Notes: generated by a model from the letters alone, not told the origin. DNA of 64,000 nt from Bacillus bingmayongensis (GCF_000299035.1 NZ_JH921520.1:248150-312149); one strand, 5' to 3'. Numbered from the stretch's first letter, positions 27,883 through 36,966 are shown. Numbers and translations: made by a program.

Positions 27883-29638
27883 ATTTCGCTCGAGGCTTCT
27901 CTTTACATTTGTTTCTCTTATTATTCTTATTTTAGTTGGACTAGGAGTACTCTTGGAAACGGTGTTTGAGAATTACTATATCGATCATGCGAAAGAGAGG
28001 ACAGTAAAAGAGACAAGGTATGTTGCTTCATTGGTAGAGGCGGAAGGTGTTGATCATGTTCTAAAATCGCCAAACATATTTGAGAAATTAGAAGAGCAAG
28101 TTCCTGTTTCGGTTACATTTGCTGATGAAGCGAAGAAAGTCAAATATAGTAAAGGCAAGCAATCTGTATTTAATCAAGCAACAATTGAGGAACTTTCTTC
28201 TAAAACAGCAAAACAAAAAAATAGAGTGATTACGAAGGAAACAAATGATAAGAATGTATTTTACCATGCAGTATTTGTTCAAGATACAGATGGTAAGCAA
28301 GGATATATTCTTATAAAAAGCACTATAGCTCCTTTGAAAGATGTTCACCAAAAAACGTGGGGATTATTAATTATAGGATTTGTAATTGCCTGTCTTGTCG
28401 TTGTCTTTCTTGGTGTGAAAATTACAGGTCAATATATTCGTCCGATAGAGTCAGTTACGAAAGTAGCGATTGAATTGGCGAAGGGCAACTATAAGGCACG
28501 TGCCTATGAAAATCATTCAGATGAAACAGGGATGTTAAGCAAGGCGATCAATATTTTAGCGCGTAACTTACAAGAAATGACGTTAGAGCAAGAAATGCAA
28601 CAAGATCGTTTACATACACTGATTGAAAACATGGGAAGCGGTATGATTTTAATTGATAGCCGTGGTTATATAAGTCTTGTAAACCGTTCGTATAAAGAAA
28701 TCTTTCATGTAACGGATGAAGAGTATTTGGATCGCTTATATTATGAAGCATTTCTTCATGCAGAAATCATTGAACTTGTGGAAGAGATTTTTATGACAGA
28801 AGTAAAAGTGCGGAAGCAAATGCTACTGCCACTTGGAATTGAAAGAAAGCATTTTGAAGTATATGGCGCACCTATTATTGGGACGAATCATGAGTGGAAA
28901 GGGATTGTTCTCGTATTCCACGATATAACAGAACTAAAGAAACTAGAGCAAATGCGAAAAGACTTTTTAGCAAATGTTTCACATGAACTAAAAACGCCGA
29001 TTACTTCTATTAAAGGTTTTTCTGAAACATTGCTTGATGGTGCGATGGAAAATCAGCAGTTTTGCGAGCATTTCTTGCATATTATTTTAAAGGAAAGCGA
29101 GCGTATGCAAGGCTTAATCGAAGATTTATTAGATTTATCAAAGATTGAACAACAAGGCTTTAAGTTAAATATGGGTACTGTTGATATGAAGGAATTGCTT
29201 GGAGAAATCAAAATGGTACTGGAGAATAAATCACAAGATAAAGAAATCTCCTTACAAGTTGATGTACTGAGACATGTGTCCGTGATAGGAGATCCGAGTC
29301 GATTAAAACAAATTTTTATCAATCTAGTTAATAATGCAATTGTATATACACCAGCTGGCGGTACAGTTTCTGTAAAGTTGTTAGAGGATGAACATAACGC
29401 TTATATAAAAGTATCTGATACAGGAATTGGGATTAGTAAAGAAGAAATTCCGCGTATTTTTGAACGTTTTTATCGCGTAGATAAAGCAAGAAGCCGAAAT
29501 ACAGGTGGGACAGGCCTGGGGTTATCGATTGTAAAGCACTTAGTAGAAGCGCATCAAGGAACGATCACTGTGGATAGTACAGTAGGAGAAGGTACTACAT
29601 TTACAGTTGCTTTACCGAAAGCGGATTTGGAGAAGTAA
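27875..29638 (+). CDS. phoR: PhoR, phosphate-starvation sensor histidine kinase
   Basis: This 587-residue membrane kinase has a first transmembrane helix (about 8-30), an extracytoplasmic sensor domain (about 31-160) and a second helix (about 163-185). HAMP (about 187-240), PAS (about 245-350), HisKA with the phosphorylated histidine near residue 369 in NVSHELKTPITS, and HATPase (DTGIGISKEEIPRIFERFYR, GGTGLGLSIVK) follow. It phosphorylates PhoP when phosphate is low. The start lies inside phoP, with a GGGGATG context, consistent with coupled translation. Confidence 0.95.
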   Translation: MNKFRSRLLFTFVSLIILILVGLGVLLETVFENYYIDHAKERTVKETRYVASLVEAEGVDHVLKSPNIFEKLEEQVPVSVTFADEAKKVKYSKGKQSVFNQATIEELSSKTAKQKNRVITKETNDKNVFYHAVFVQDTDGKQGYILIKSTIAPLKDVHQKTWGLLIIGFVIACLVVVFLGVKITGQYIRPIESVTKVAIELAKGNYKARAYENHSDETGMLSKAINILARNLQEMTLEQEMQQDRLHTLIENMGSGMILIDSRGYISLVNRSYKEIFHVTDEEYLDRLYYEAFLHAEIIELVEEIFMTEVKVRKQMLLPLGIERKHFEVYGAPIIGTNHEWKGIVLVFHDITELKKLEQMRKDFLANVSHELKTPITSIKGFSETLLDGAMENQQFCEHFLHIILKESERMQGLIEDLLDLSKIEQQGFKLNMGTVDMKELLGEIKMVLENKSQDKEISLQVDVLRHVSVIGDPSRLKQIFINLVNNAIVYTPAGGTVSVKLLEDEHNAYIKVSDTGIGISKEEIPRIFERFYRVDKARSRNTGGTGLGLSIVKHLVEAHQGTITVDSTVGEGTTFTVALPKADLEK

Positions 29639-29668
29639 TGATAATGTGAAACCCTTGGGAGGGATATA

Positions 29669-29685
29669 TTTACATTATATTAACA
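29669..29685 (+). promoter_or_regulatory. possible pair of Pho boxes
   Basis: TTTACA and TTAACA are separated by five bases, matching the TTAACA-like direct-repeat spacing recognised by PhoP. The pair is just downstream of phoR and far from polA. Only two repeats are clear, so this may be chance in AT-rich DNA. Confidence 0.25.
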
Positions 29686-29759
29686 ATAGCTTCATTAAAT
29701 ATTAATAAAGTCCTGTTAATATAATACATGAAAACCCCTTCATCCAAGGAGTAGTTTTG

Positions 29760-29798
29760 GACGAGAATAGTGCTCTATTCTCGTCACTTCCCTTTTTT
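29760..29798 (+). terminator. phoPR terminator
   Basis: The perfect arms gacgagaatag and ctattctcgtc lie around a four-base loop, with a T-tract after six bases. Confidence 0.7.
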
Positions 29799-29938
29799 GT
29801 GAAACTATAATATCTTTGTTTTTGAAATATCTCTTATAACTTATGTCAAAGTATTATATCGATACGATAAGGATGTTTTAATTCATGAAATATTGTGACA
29901 GCATCTCCATTTATACATAAAATATATGTAGTAGGAAG

Positions 29939-30003
29939 AACCGTTATTTTTCTTCTCTCTCTTAGTCGTGTTAATATAGAGAGAAGGAAGAGACGGTTTT
30001 TTC
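29939..30003 (+). terminator. hairpin terminator/attenuator just before polA
   Basis: The outer arms aaccgt/acggtt and inner arms cttctctct/agagagaag form a composite stem followed by six T residues, ending only 43 bases before the polA start. Either a promoter lies in the short gap or this acts as a leader attenuator. The rest of 29799-29938 shows no gene. Confidence 0.55.
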
Positions 30004-30046
30004 TATATAAAAACTCGTTTTAAATTTGTATGGGGAGGTTTCCAAT

Positions 30047-32680
30047 TTGGAAAAAAAGGTCGTATTAGTCGATGGAAATAATATCGCGTATCGTGCTTTC
30101 TTTGCACTGCCGCTTTTAAATAACGACAAAGGTATACATACGAACGCAATTTATGGTTTTACGATGATGTTAATGAGAATATTAGAAGAAGAAAAACCAA
30201 CGCATATGCTTGTTGCGTTTGATGCGGGGAAAACGACATTTCGTCACAAAACATTTAGCGAATATAAAGGAGGGCGTCAAAAAACGCCACCTGAGCTATC
30301 AGAGCAATTCCCGTTTATTCGTGAACTGTTAGATGCGTTTCACGTACCGCGCTACGAGCTAGAGAACTATGAAGCAGATGACATTATGGGAACACTCGCG
30401 AAAGAAGCGAGTGAACAAGGTGCTTATGTAAAAGTTATTTCTGGAGATAAAGATTTACTGCAGCTTGTTTCTGACAACACACTTGTATGTATTCCGCGTA
30501 AAGGGATTACAGAAGTAGATGAATATACGAAAGAAGCTCTATTTGAAAAATATAGTTTATCACCAAAGCAAATTATCGATATGAAAGGTTTAATGGGAGA
30601 TCAATCAGATAATATCCCGGGTGTGCCAGGAGTTGGTGAGAAGACGGCTATTAAATTGTTAACGCAATTTGAAACAGTAGAAGCAGTATATGAGAACTTA
30701 GACCAAGTGAGCGGAAAGAAATTAAAAGAAAAGCTGGAAGCGAATAAAGAGCAAGCGCTAATGAGTAAAGAGCTTGCAACAATTATTACAGATGCACCGG
30801 TTACGGTGCATGTAGATGATATCGAATATAAAGGATATGAAGCAAGTGATGTCATTCCGATGTTCGAGAATTTAGGATTTACTTCTCTATTAAATAAGCT
30901 TGGTGTTACTCCTGAAGAAACAGCGCCAGTTGAATTAGATGATATTTCATTTGAGATTGCAGAAGAAGTAACAGAAGAAATGCTAAAGCAAGATAGTGCA
31001 ATTATTGTGGAAGTACAAGAAGATAATTACCACAAAGCCGACATTCAAGGGTTTGGTATTCAAAATGAAAATGGTTGCTATTTTATTGGGGCAGATGTTG
31101 CACTCAAATCTGAAGCTTTTACGAAGTGGCTTGCAGATGATGAAATGAGAAAGTATACGTTTGATGCGAAACGTGCAATTGTTGCACTTAAGTGGAAAGG
31201 TGTAGAGATTAGAGGAATTGACTTTGACTTACTAATTGCCGCTTATTTACTTGATCCAGCTGATACAGATAAAGATTTCCGTGCTGTAGCGAAAATGAAA
31301 GAAACGCACGCTGTTAAATCTGATGAAGAAGTATATGGAAAAGGTGCAAAACGTGCGGTTCCTGAGCAAGATGTAGTTGCGGAGCACGTAGCTCGAAAAG
31401 TACATGTATTATACGATGTGCAAAAAACATTTGTAGAAGAACTAGAAAAAAATGAACAGTATGAGCTGTTTACTGAGCTCGAAATGCCGCTTGCTCGCGT
31501 CTTAGCTGAGATGGAAGTAAAAGGTGTTAAAGTTGATACAGAGCGCTTACGTAATATGGGAGATGAGCTTGCTAGTAGACTCGCGGAAATGGAACAAGAA
31601 ATTTATGAACTCGCTGGAACAGAGTTTAATATTAATTCTCCAAAACAGCTCGGTGTGGTTCTATTTGAGAATTTAAACTTACCGGTTATTAAAAAGACGA
31701 AAACAGGATATTCTACGTCAGCTGATGTGCTAGACAAGTTAATGAATCATCATGACATCATTCCTAAAATTTCACATTATCGTCAATTAGGAAAATTAAA
31801 TTCAACATATATTGAAGGATTGTTAAAAGTCGTTCATGAAGATTCATCTAAAATTCATACACGCTTTAATCAAGTATTAACGCAAACAGGGCGATTAAGT
31901 TCTACAGATCCAAACTTACAAAACATCCCGATCCGTTTAGAAGAAGGAAGAAAGATTCGCCAAGCGTTCATTCCTTCAAAAGAAGGATGGGTTATATATG
32001 CAGCCGATTATTCACAAATTGAGCTGCGGGTACTAGCGCATATTGCAAAAGATAAAGGTTTGGTTGAAGCGTTCCAGCATGATATGGACATTCATACGAA
32101 AACAGCAATGGACGTGTTTGGCGTCTCGAAAGATGAAGTAACATCGAATATGAGACGTCAAGCAAAAGCAGTTAACTTCGGAATTGTGTATGGTATTAGT
32201 GATTATGGGCTTTCACAAAACTTAGGAATTACACGAAAAGCAGCAGGGGAATTTATTGAAAAGTATTTTGCAAGCTTCCCTGGTGTAAAAGAATATATGG
32301 ATGAGATTGTACAAGAAGCGAAGCAAAAAGGGTATGTTTCTACATTATTAAATCGTCGCCGTTATATTCCGGAAATTACGAGTCGTAATTTTAATTTGCG
32401 TAGCTTTGCGGAGCGTACTGCGATGAATACACCAATTCAAGGTAGTGCAGCGGATATTATTAAAAAAGCGATGATTATTATGGCAGATCGCTTAGAAGAA
32501 GAAGGCTTACAAGCGCGTCTTCTTCTGCAAGTACACGATGAATTGATCTTTGAAGTGCCAAAAGAAGAAGTCGAAAAACTAGAGAAGCTTGTACCTGAAG
32601 TAATGGAACATGCAATTGAACTTGCTGTTCCGCTAAAAGTTGATTATTCTTCTGGTCCAACTTGGTATGACGCAAAATAA
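30047..32680 (+). CDS. polA: PolA, DNA polymerase I
   Basis: This 877-residue repair and Okazaki-fragment polymerase has an N-terminal 5'-nuclease domain (about 1-300, VDGNNIAYRAFFALP and MGDQSDNIPGVPGVGEKTA). An exonuclease-fold domain (about 310-470) comes next, then the polymerase domain (TGRLSSTDPNLQNIPIR, DYSQIELRVLAH, RRQAKAVNFGIVYGIS, VHDELIFEVP). The exonuclease domain lacks the DxE metal motif (it reads IIVEVQED), so proofreading is absent, as in other Bacillus PolA. The start is TTG at 30047 with GGGGAGG upstream, consistent with the family N-terminus. Confidence 0.95.
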   Translation: MEKKVVLVDGNNIAYRAFFALPLLNNDKGIHTNAIYGFTMMLMRILEEEKPTHMLVAFDAGKTTFRHKTFSEYKGGRQKTPPELSEQFPFIRELLDAFHVPRYELENYEADDIMGTLAKEASEQGAYVKVISGDKDLLQLVSDNTLVCIPRKGITEVDEYTKEALFEKYSLSPKQIIDMKGLMGDQSDNIPGVPGVGEKTAIKLLTQFETVEAVYENLDQVSGKKLKEKLEANKEQALMSKELATIITDAPVTVHVDDIEYKGYEASDVIPMFENLGFTSLLNKLGVTPEETAPVELDDISFEIAEEVTEEMLKQDSAIIVEVQEDNYHKADIQGFGIQNENGCYFIGADVALKSEAFTKWLADDEMRKYTFDAKRAIVALKWKGVEIRGIDFDLLIAAYLLDPADTDKDFRAVAKMKETHAVKSDEEVYGKGAKRAVPEQDVVAEHVARKVHVLYDVQKTFVEELEKNEQYELFTELEMPLARVLAEMEVKGVKVDTERLRNMGDELASRLAEMEQEIYELAGTEFNINSPKQLGVVLFENLNLPVIKKTKTGYSTSADVLDKLMNHHDIIPKISHYRQLGKLNSTYIEGLLKVVHEDSSKIHTRFNQVLTQTGRLSSTDPNLQNIPIRLEEGRKIRQAFIPSKEGWVIYAADYSQIELRVLAHIAKDKGLVEAFQHDMDIHTKTAMDVFGVSKDEVTSNMRRQAKAVNFGIVYGISDYGLSQNLGITRKAAGEFIEKYFASFPGVKEYMDEIVQEAKQKGYVSTLLNRRRYIPEITSRNFNLRSFAERTAMNTPIQGSAADIIKKAMIIMADRLEEEGLQARLLLQVHDELIFEVPKEEVEKLEKLVPEVMEHAIELAVPLKVDYSSGPTWYDAK

Positions 32681-32692
32681 GGAAGTGATTGA

Positions 32693-33523
32693 ATGCCTGA
32701 ACTACCAGAGGTTGAAAATGTTAGAAGGACACTTGAAAACCTTGTAACGGGAAAAACAATTAAAGATGTCATCGTAACATATCCCAAATTAGTAAAGCGA
32801 CCAGATGACGCGGAGCTCTTTAAAGAAATGTTACGAGGCGAAACGATTGAACGGATTGAGAGAAGAGGCAAGTTTTTACTTCTATATGTAACACAGTATG
32901 TTATTGTTTCACATTTACGTATGGAAGGGAAATACTTGCTTCATGAGGAAGGCGATCCAATCGATAAACATACACATGTGCGTTTCCAGTTTACAGATGG
33001 TACGGAGCTGCATTATAAAGATGTAAGAAAGTTTGGTACGATGCATCTCTTTAAAAAGGGTGAAGAGTTTGAAGAAATGCCACTTACTGATTTAGGACCT
33101 GAGCCGTTTGATGCTGAACTGACACCAATGTATTTACAAGAAAGATTGCAAAAGACAAACCGCAAAATAAAAGTTGTGTTGCTAGATCAACGTCTTTTAG
33201 TCGGGCTTGGTAATATATATGTAGATGAAGTTTTATTCCGTTCCGGGATTCACCCGGAACGAGAAGCTTCGTCCTTAACGAAAGCTGAAATAGAAAAGAT
33301 TCATGCGGCAACCGTCGCAACATTAACGGAGGCTGTTGAGCGCGGCGGAAGTACGATTAGAACGTATATCAATTCGCAAGGGCAAATTGGCTCATTCCAA
33401 GAGCTTCTAAATGTATATGGAAGAAAAGGGGAACCATGCGTTACTTGTGGAAACGTGATTGAAAAGATAGTTGTTGGTGGAAGAGGAACACACTATTGCC
33501 CTATGTGCCAGCCAAAGGGCTAA
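32693..33523 (+). CDS. mutM: MutM (Fpg), formamidopyrimidine-DNA glycosylase
   Basis: This 276-residue bifunctional glycosylase/AP lyase removes 8-oxoguanine and formamidopyrimidines. The catalytic N-terminal proline and glutamate are present (MPELPEVENVRR). The helix-two-turn-helix and VGLGNIYVDEVLF segment are conserved, and a C-terminal zinc finger is formed by CVTC and CPMC. GGAAGTGATTG precedes the ATG, 12 bases after polA, so the two repair genes form an operon that continues to ytaF and coaE. Confidence 0.95.
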   Translation: MPELPEVENVRRTLENLVTGKTIKDVIVTYPKLVKRPDDAELFKEMLRGETIERIERRGKFLLLYVTQYVIVSHLRMEGKYLLHEEGDPIDKHTHVRFQFTDGTELHYKDVRKFGTMHLFKKGEEFEEMPLTDLGPEPFDAELTPMYLQERLQKTNRKIKVVLLDQRLLVGLGNIYVDEVLFRSGIHPEREASSLTKAEIEKIHAATVATLTEAVERGGSTIRTYINSQGQIGSFQELLNVYGRKGEPCVTCGNVIEKIVVGGRGTHYCPMCQPKG

Positions 33524-33604
33524 GAAAGATATTTTTCTAATAACATCGGATAGGCATTTATCATATACATACAGCAAAGCTATGTATAGGGAAGGAGCTT
33601 ACCG

Positions 33605-34237
33605 ATGTATCAATATTTCTCTCTTATTTTATTAGCTTTTACATTAAGTTTAGATAGCTGTAGTGTAGGGCTTACTTATGGTCTGCGGAGCGTACGGATT
33701 CCGTTAAAATCGATACTCATCATTGGAATGTGTTCAGCGGCTGTTATGCTTGTGTCGATGGGGATTGGGCATATGATTGCCAAAGTGTTTTCACCAGTGA
33801 TTGCAACGCGTATTGGCGGAGTCGTTTTAGTAGCTATTGGAGCGTGGGTATTGTATCAATTTTTTCGGAGTGAGAAAAAAGACGAACCACAGCAAGAAGA
33901 GAAAGTTTGGAAGTTAGAAATTGCTTCACTTGGATTAGTTATTCAAATTTTACGGAAACCGACTGTTGCTGATTTTGATAAATCAGGCACAATTTCTGGT
34001 GGAGAAGCATTACTTTTAGGTATCGCTCTTTCTGTAGACTCGTTTGGAGCAGGAATTGGTGCATCCTTACTGGGATATACACCCGCCATGATGGCAGTGT
34101 TAGTTGCCGTTATGAGTTCTCTGTTTTTATTTATCGGAATGAGGCTAGGAACGGTTTTATCGAATATGCGATGGTTACAAAAATTTACGTTCCTACCTGG
34201 GATTTTACTCATTATTATTGGGATTTGGAAGATGTAA
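33605..34237 (+). CDS. ytaF: YtaF, MntP-like sporulation membrane protein
   Basis: This 210-residue protein has six transmembrane helices and an internal repeat typical of MntP-type metal efflux proteins: LSLDSCSVGLTYGLRS in the first half and ALSVDSFGAGIGASLLG in the second, each with an intramembrane aspartate. YtaF is annotated as a sporulation membrane protein; transport activity is an inference from the fold. GGGAAGGAG lies upstream of the ATG. It sits between mutM and coaE as in B. subtilis. Confidence 0.88.
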   Translation: MYQYFSLILLAFTLSLDSCSVGLTYGLRSVRIPLKSILIIGMCSAAVMLVSMGIGHMIAKVFSPVIATRIGGVVLVAIGAWVLYQFFRSEKKDEPQQEEKVWKLEIASLGLVIQILRKPTVADFDKSGTISGGEALLLGIALSVDSFGAGIGASLLGYTPAMMAVLVAVMSSLFLFIGMRLGTVLSNMRWLQKFTFLPGILLIIIGIWKM

Positions 34238-34275
34238 GTAGGAGCGTGAAACATAAGTTTCACGCTTCTATTCAT
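34238..34275 (+). terminator. hairpin between ytaF and coaE
   Basis: The arms gagcgtgaaac and gtttcacgcttc form a perfect stem, but the tail (tattc) is poor in T. It may be a weak terminator or mRNA-stabilising stem. Confidence 0.5.
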
Positions 34276-34289
34276 GAGGAGGAATTTTG

Positions 34290-34892
34290 ATGACAATTGT
34301 TATTGGTTTAACAGGAGGTATTGCAAGCGGAAAAAGTACAGTTTCACAAATGTTTCGTGATCTGCACATACCTGTAATCGATGCGGATATTATTGCTAGA
34401 GAAGTTGTAGAACAAGGTAAAGAAGCATATAAAGAAATTGTAGAGGTATTCGGTGAAGAAATATTACAAGCAGATGGCGAACTTGATCGTCCGAAGCTTG
34501 GGAGTATTGTATTCCATAATGAAGAAAAACGATTGCGGTTAAACAAAATCGTTCATCCAGCTGTCCGCAAGGAAATGAATGTTCAGAAGGATATGTACAT
34601 AAAGGAAGGTGCGCAAGCGGTTGTGTTAGATATTCCGCTTTTATTTGAGAGTAAACTAACAGCACTTGTTGATCAAATTTTAGTTGTAGCTGTAGCGCCT
34701 AGTACGCAGTTAGAACGTTTAATGAAGCGGAATGGCTTTATAGAAAAGGAAGCAAAAGCACGCATTGATTCACAAATGTCTTTAGCAGAGAAAGTAACAT
34801 TAGCTGATAAAGTCATTTATAATGATGGCACAATTGCTGAGACGAAAGCTCAATTACAGGTCATTTTAAAAGAGTGGAACATCATTAACTAA
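34290..34892 (+). CDS. coaE: CoaE, dephospho-CoA kinase
   Basis: This 200-residue P-loop kinase carries out the last step of coenzyme A synthesis. The Walker A motif GLTGGIASGKST is at residues 6-17, and the lid/substrate region IVHPAVR with VLDIPLLFES is conserved. The ATG at 34290 has GAGGAGGAA at good spacing; a TTG codon directly before it in the same frame is ignored. It ends the polA-mutM-ytaF-coaE group, and a new promoter for gapB follows. Confidence 0.93.
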   Translation: MTIVIGLTGGIASGKSTVSQMFRDLHIPVIDADIIAREVVEQGKEAYKEIVEVFGEEILQADGELDRPKLGSIVFHNEEKRLRLNKIVHPAVRKEMNVQKDMYIKEGAQAVVLDIPLLFESKLTALVDQILVVAVAPSTQLERLMKRNGFIEKEAKARIDSQMSLAEKVTLADKVIYNDGTIAETKAQLQVILKEWNIIN

Positions 34893-34920
34893 AAAATTGT
34901 GAAATTAATGAAAATGTTTA

Positions 34921-34948
34921 GTGACATATCTTCTTTTTGTGTTATACT
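34921..34948 (+). promoter_or_regulatory. gapB promoter with overlapping CcpN-like operator
   Basis: GTGACA (34921-34926) and TATACT (34943-34948), spaced 16 bases, form a sigma-A promoter. The -10 lies inside TGTGTTATACT (34938-34948), which matches the CcpN consensus TRTGHYATAYW in full. Confidence 0.65.
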
Positions 34949-34970
34949 ATTATTGGGATTGGAGATAAAT

Positions 34971-34981
34971 AGTATAACGCA
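34971..34981 (-). promoter_or_regulatory. second, inverted CcpN-like site
   Basis: The reverse complement reads TGCGTTATACT, one mismatch from TRTGHYATAYW, and forms an inverted repeat with the site at 34938. Two inverted sites flanking the gapB transcription start fit CcpN repression during growth on sugars. Confidence 0.5.
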
Positions 34982-35001
34982 TTCAAGGGGGATAACATAT
35001 T

Positions 35002-36030
35002 ATGATTCGTGTGGCAATTAATGGATTTGGACGTATTGGGAGAATGGTATTTCGTCAAGCAATAAAAGAAAGCGCATTCGAAATTGTAGCAATCAACGCA
35101 AGCTATCCATCAGAAACATTAGCACATTTAATCAAGTATGATACAGTTCATGGCAAGTTTGACGGAACAGTGGAAGCATTTGAAGATCATTTATTAGTAG
35201 ATGGGAAAATGATTCGCCTTTTAAACAACCGCGATCCAAAAGAATTGCCTTGGAAAGAATTAGGTGTTGAAGTTGTAATCGAAGCAACTGGTAAATTTAA
35301 TGCAAAAGAAAAAGCAATTTTTCATGTAGAAGCTGGGGCGAAAAAAGTTATTTTAACAGCACCTGGTAAAAATGAAGATGTAACAGTTGTAGTTGGTGTA
35401 AACGAAGAACAATTAGATATTACAAAACATACTGTTATTTCAAATGCATCTTGTACAACAAACTGTTTAGCGCCTGTTGTTAAGGTGTTAGATGAGCAGT
35501 TCGGAATTGAAAACGGTTTAATGACAACCGTTCATGCTTATACAAATGACCAAAAAAATATTGATAACCCACATAAAGATTTACGAAGAGCACGTGCTTG
35601 TGGACAGTCTATTATTCCTACAACAACAGGTGCTGCGAAAGCATTAGCAAAAGTTCTTCCACATTTAAATGGAAAACTTCACGGAATGGCACTTCGCGTT
35701 CCGACACCAAACGTGTCCCTTGTTGACTTAGTAGTAGATGTAAAACGTGATGTAACAGTTGAGGACATTAATGAAGCATTCAAAAATGTTGCAAACGGTG
35801 CAATGAAAGGAATTATAGAGTTCAGTGAAGAGCCTCTAGTTTCTATTGACTTTAATACAAATACGCATTCAGCTATCATTGATGGCTTATCTACAATGGT
35901 AATGGGTGAACGTAAAGTGAAAGTACTTGCTTGGTATGATAACGAGTGGGGTTACTCTCGCCGCGTTGTAGATCTTGTGAAATTAGTAGTTACTGAATTA
36001 GCAAAACAAGAAAGTGTACAACACATTTAA
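35002..36030 (+). CDS. gapB: GapB, gluconeogenic glyceraldehyde-3-phosphate dehydrogenase
   Basis: This 342-residue enzyme works in the gluconeogenic direction, with NADP preference by family. The Rossmann motif NGFGRIGRM is at the N-terminus. The cofactor-specifying segment INASY (31-35) lacks the aspartate typical of NAD-dependent GapA, and the catalytic cysteine is C151 in NASCTTNC. AAGGGGG lies upstream of the ATG. It is a single gene with its own promoter, CcpN-like operators and terminator, in line with glucose repression in Bacillus. Confidence 0.94.
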   Translation: MIRVAINGFGRIGRMVFRQAIKESAFEIVAINASYPSETLAHLIKYDTVHGKFDGTVEAFEDHLLVDGKMIRLLNNRDPKELPWKELGVEVVIEATGKFNAKEKAIFHVEAGAKKVILTAPGKNEDVTVVVGVNEEQLDITKHTVISNASCTTNCLAPVVKVLDEQFGIENGLMTTVHAYTNDQKNIDNPHKDLRRARACGQSIIPTTTGAAKALAKVLPHLNGKLHGMALRVPTPNVSLVDLVVDVKRDVTVEDINEAFKNVANGAMKGIIEFSEEPLVSIDFNTNTHSAIIDGLSTMVMGERKVKVLAWYDNEWGYSRRVVDLVKLVVTELAKQESVQHI

Positions 36031-36034
36031 TGAT

Positions 36035-36071
36035 AAAAAAGGAGGCAAGCGATTGCTTGTCTTCTTTTTTA
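36035..36071 (+). terminator. gapB terminator
   Basis: The arms aaaaaaggaggcaagc and gcttgtcttctttttt pair with one wobble around a four-base loop. Confidence 0.8.
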
Positions 36072-36221
36072 TGTTTTTTTCTGAAAAGGAAAAAAATATA
36101 TGAGTATATTTTTATAAATGATACATATGAGAAACCGTTGTGATTACTGCATTTGTGAATCAATTATTTTTTTCGGGAAAAGTAAAGAGGAGAATATGAC
36201 AAAAAATCGAAAAAACTGTTG

Positions 36222-36250
36222 TTGCAAAATGAAAATAAACAAAGTATACT
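36222..36250 (+). promoter_or_regulatory. speD promoter
   Basis: TTGCAA (36222-36227) and TATACT (36245-36250) are separated by 17 bases. Transcription would start near 36257 and give a leader of about 150 bases. Confidence 0.65.
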
Positions 36251-36256
36251 AACACT

Positions 36257-36345
36257 CGTAAACTTAAGAGCTGAGGTACGTAGTCACTACTTAAAGGGTT
36301 AGGACCTCTCTGGACTAACTTTCCCCCGTGGTAGTGGAGCAAGCC
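36257..36345 (+). promoter_or_regulatory. structured speD 5' leader, possible riboregulator
   Basis: The leader can form a stem CACTAC/GTAGTG (36285-36290 with 36331-36336) enclosing a hairpin GTTAG/CTAAC (36298-36302 with 36315-36319). The loop of that hairpin carries ACCTC (36304-36308), complementary to GAGGT (36273-36277), so an H-type pseudoknot is possible. No riboswitch class that I know fits. Control by SAM or a polyamine is only an inference from the downstream gene. Confidence 0.45.
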
Positions 36346-36406
36346 AAATTGCAAATTAGTTTTCAATTCGAACAGTTAGATTAAATTTACAAGGGGGAAC
36401 TGTAGA

Positions 36407-36799
36407 ATGGATACTATGGACACGATGGGTCGTCACGTAATCGCTGAACTTTGGGATTGCGATTTCGACAAGCTGAATGACATGCCGTTTGTTGAACAAT
36501 TATTTGTGGATGCAGCACTAAGAGCTGGTGCTGAAGTACGTGAGGTTGCTTTTCATAAATTTGCACCGCAGGGTGTAAGTGGAGTTGTAATCATTTCGGA
36601 ATCACACTTAACAATTCATAGCTTTCCAGAACACGGCTATGCAAGTATTGATGTTTATACTTGCGGGGATCGTATTGATCCAAATGTTGCTGCAGAATAT
36701 ATTGCAGAAGGTTTAAATGCGAAAACGCGAGAGAGCATCGAGCTTCCTCGAGGCACAGGTAGCTTCGAAATTAAGCATAGAGAAACAAAAGCTCTTTAA
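36407..36799 (+). CDS. speD: SpeD, S-adenosylmethionine decarboxylase proenzyme
   Basis: This 130-residue proenzyme makes decarboxylated SAM, the aminopropyl donor for spermidine. It self-cleaves between E65 and S66 in SESHLTIH to create the pyruvoyl cofactor. The conserved histidine ([11 protein letters not shown]) and cysteine (YTCGDR, residue 86) are present. The first of three closely spaced in-frame ATG codons is chosen, because AAGGGGGAA is eight bases upstream of it. The long structured leader suggests post-transcriptional control. Confidence 0.93.
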   Translation: MDTMDTMGRHVIAELWDCDFDKLNDMPFVEQLFVDAALRAGAEVREVAFHKFAPQGVSGVVIISESHLTIHSFPEHGYASIDVYTCGDRIDPNVAAEYIAEGLNAKTRESIELPRGTGSFEIKHRETKAL

Positions 36800-36824
36800 A
36801 AAAGAACATAATTGATTTAAAATG

Positions 36825-36854
36825 TAAAGAGGTGTATAATGCACCTCTTTTTAG
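36825..36854 (+). terminator. speD terminator
   Basis: The arms taaagaggtg and cacctcttttta form a clean stem with a T-tract. Confidence 0.85.
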
Positions 36855-36913
36855 TTTATATAAATTTGAAACTGTAAAATGGATAGATTGTTTTTGACGA
36901 ATGGTCGCTTACT

Positions 36914-36966
36914 GTAAAGTGAACTTTTTAAAAGTAGGGTATCACTGAACGCGAATAGCGGGATAA
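36914..36966. repeat. short internally deleted bcr1-like relic E
   Basis: About 53 bases start with GTAAAGTGAACTTTTTA and end with GCGAATAGCGGGATAA, the two characteristic bcr1 ends. Almost all of the interior is missing. The rest of the speD-nrdR gap shows nothing else. Confidence 0.45.

Noticed and set aside
36257-36406. SAM-I riboswitch upstream of speD
   Set aside because: The conserved SAM-I (S-box) blocks and its terminator are absent; only a generic structured leader can be claimed.
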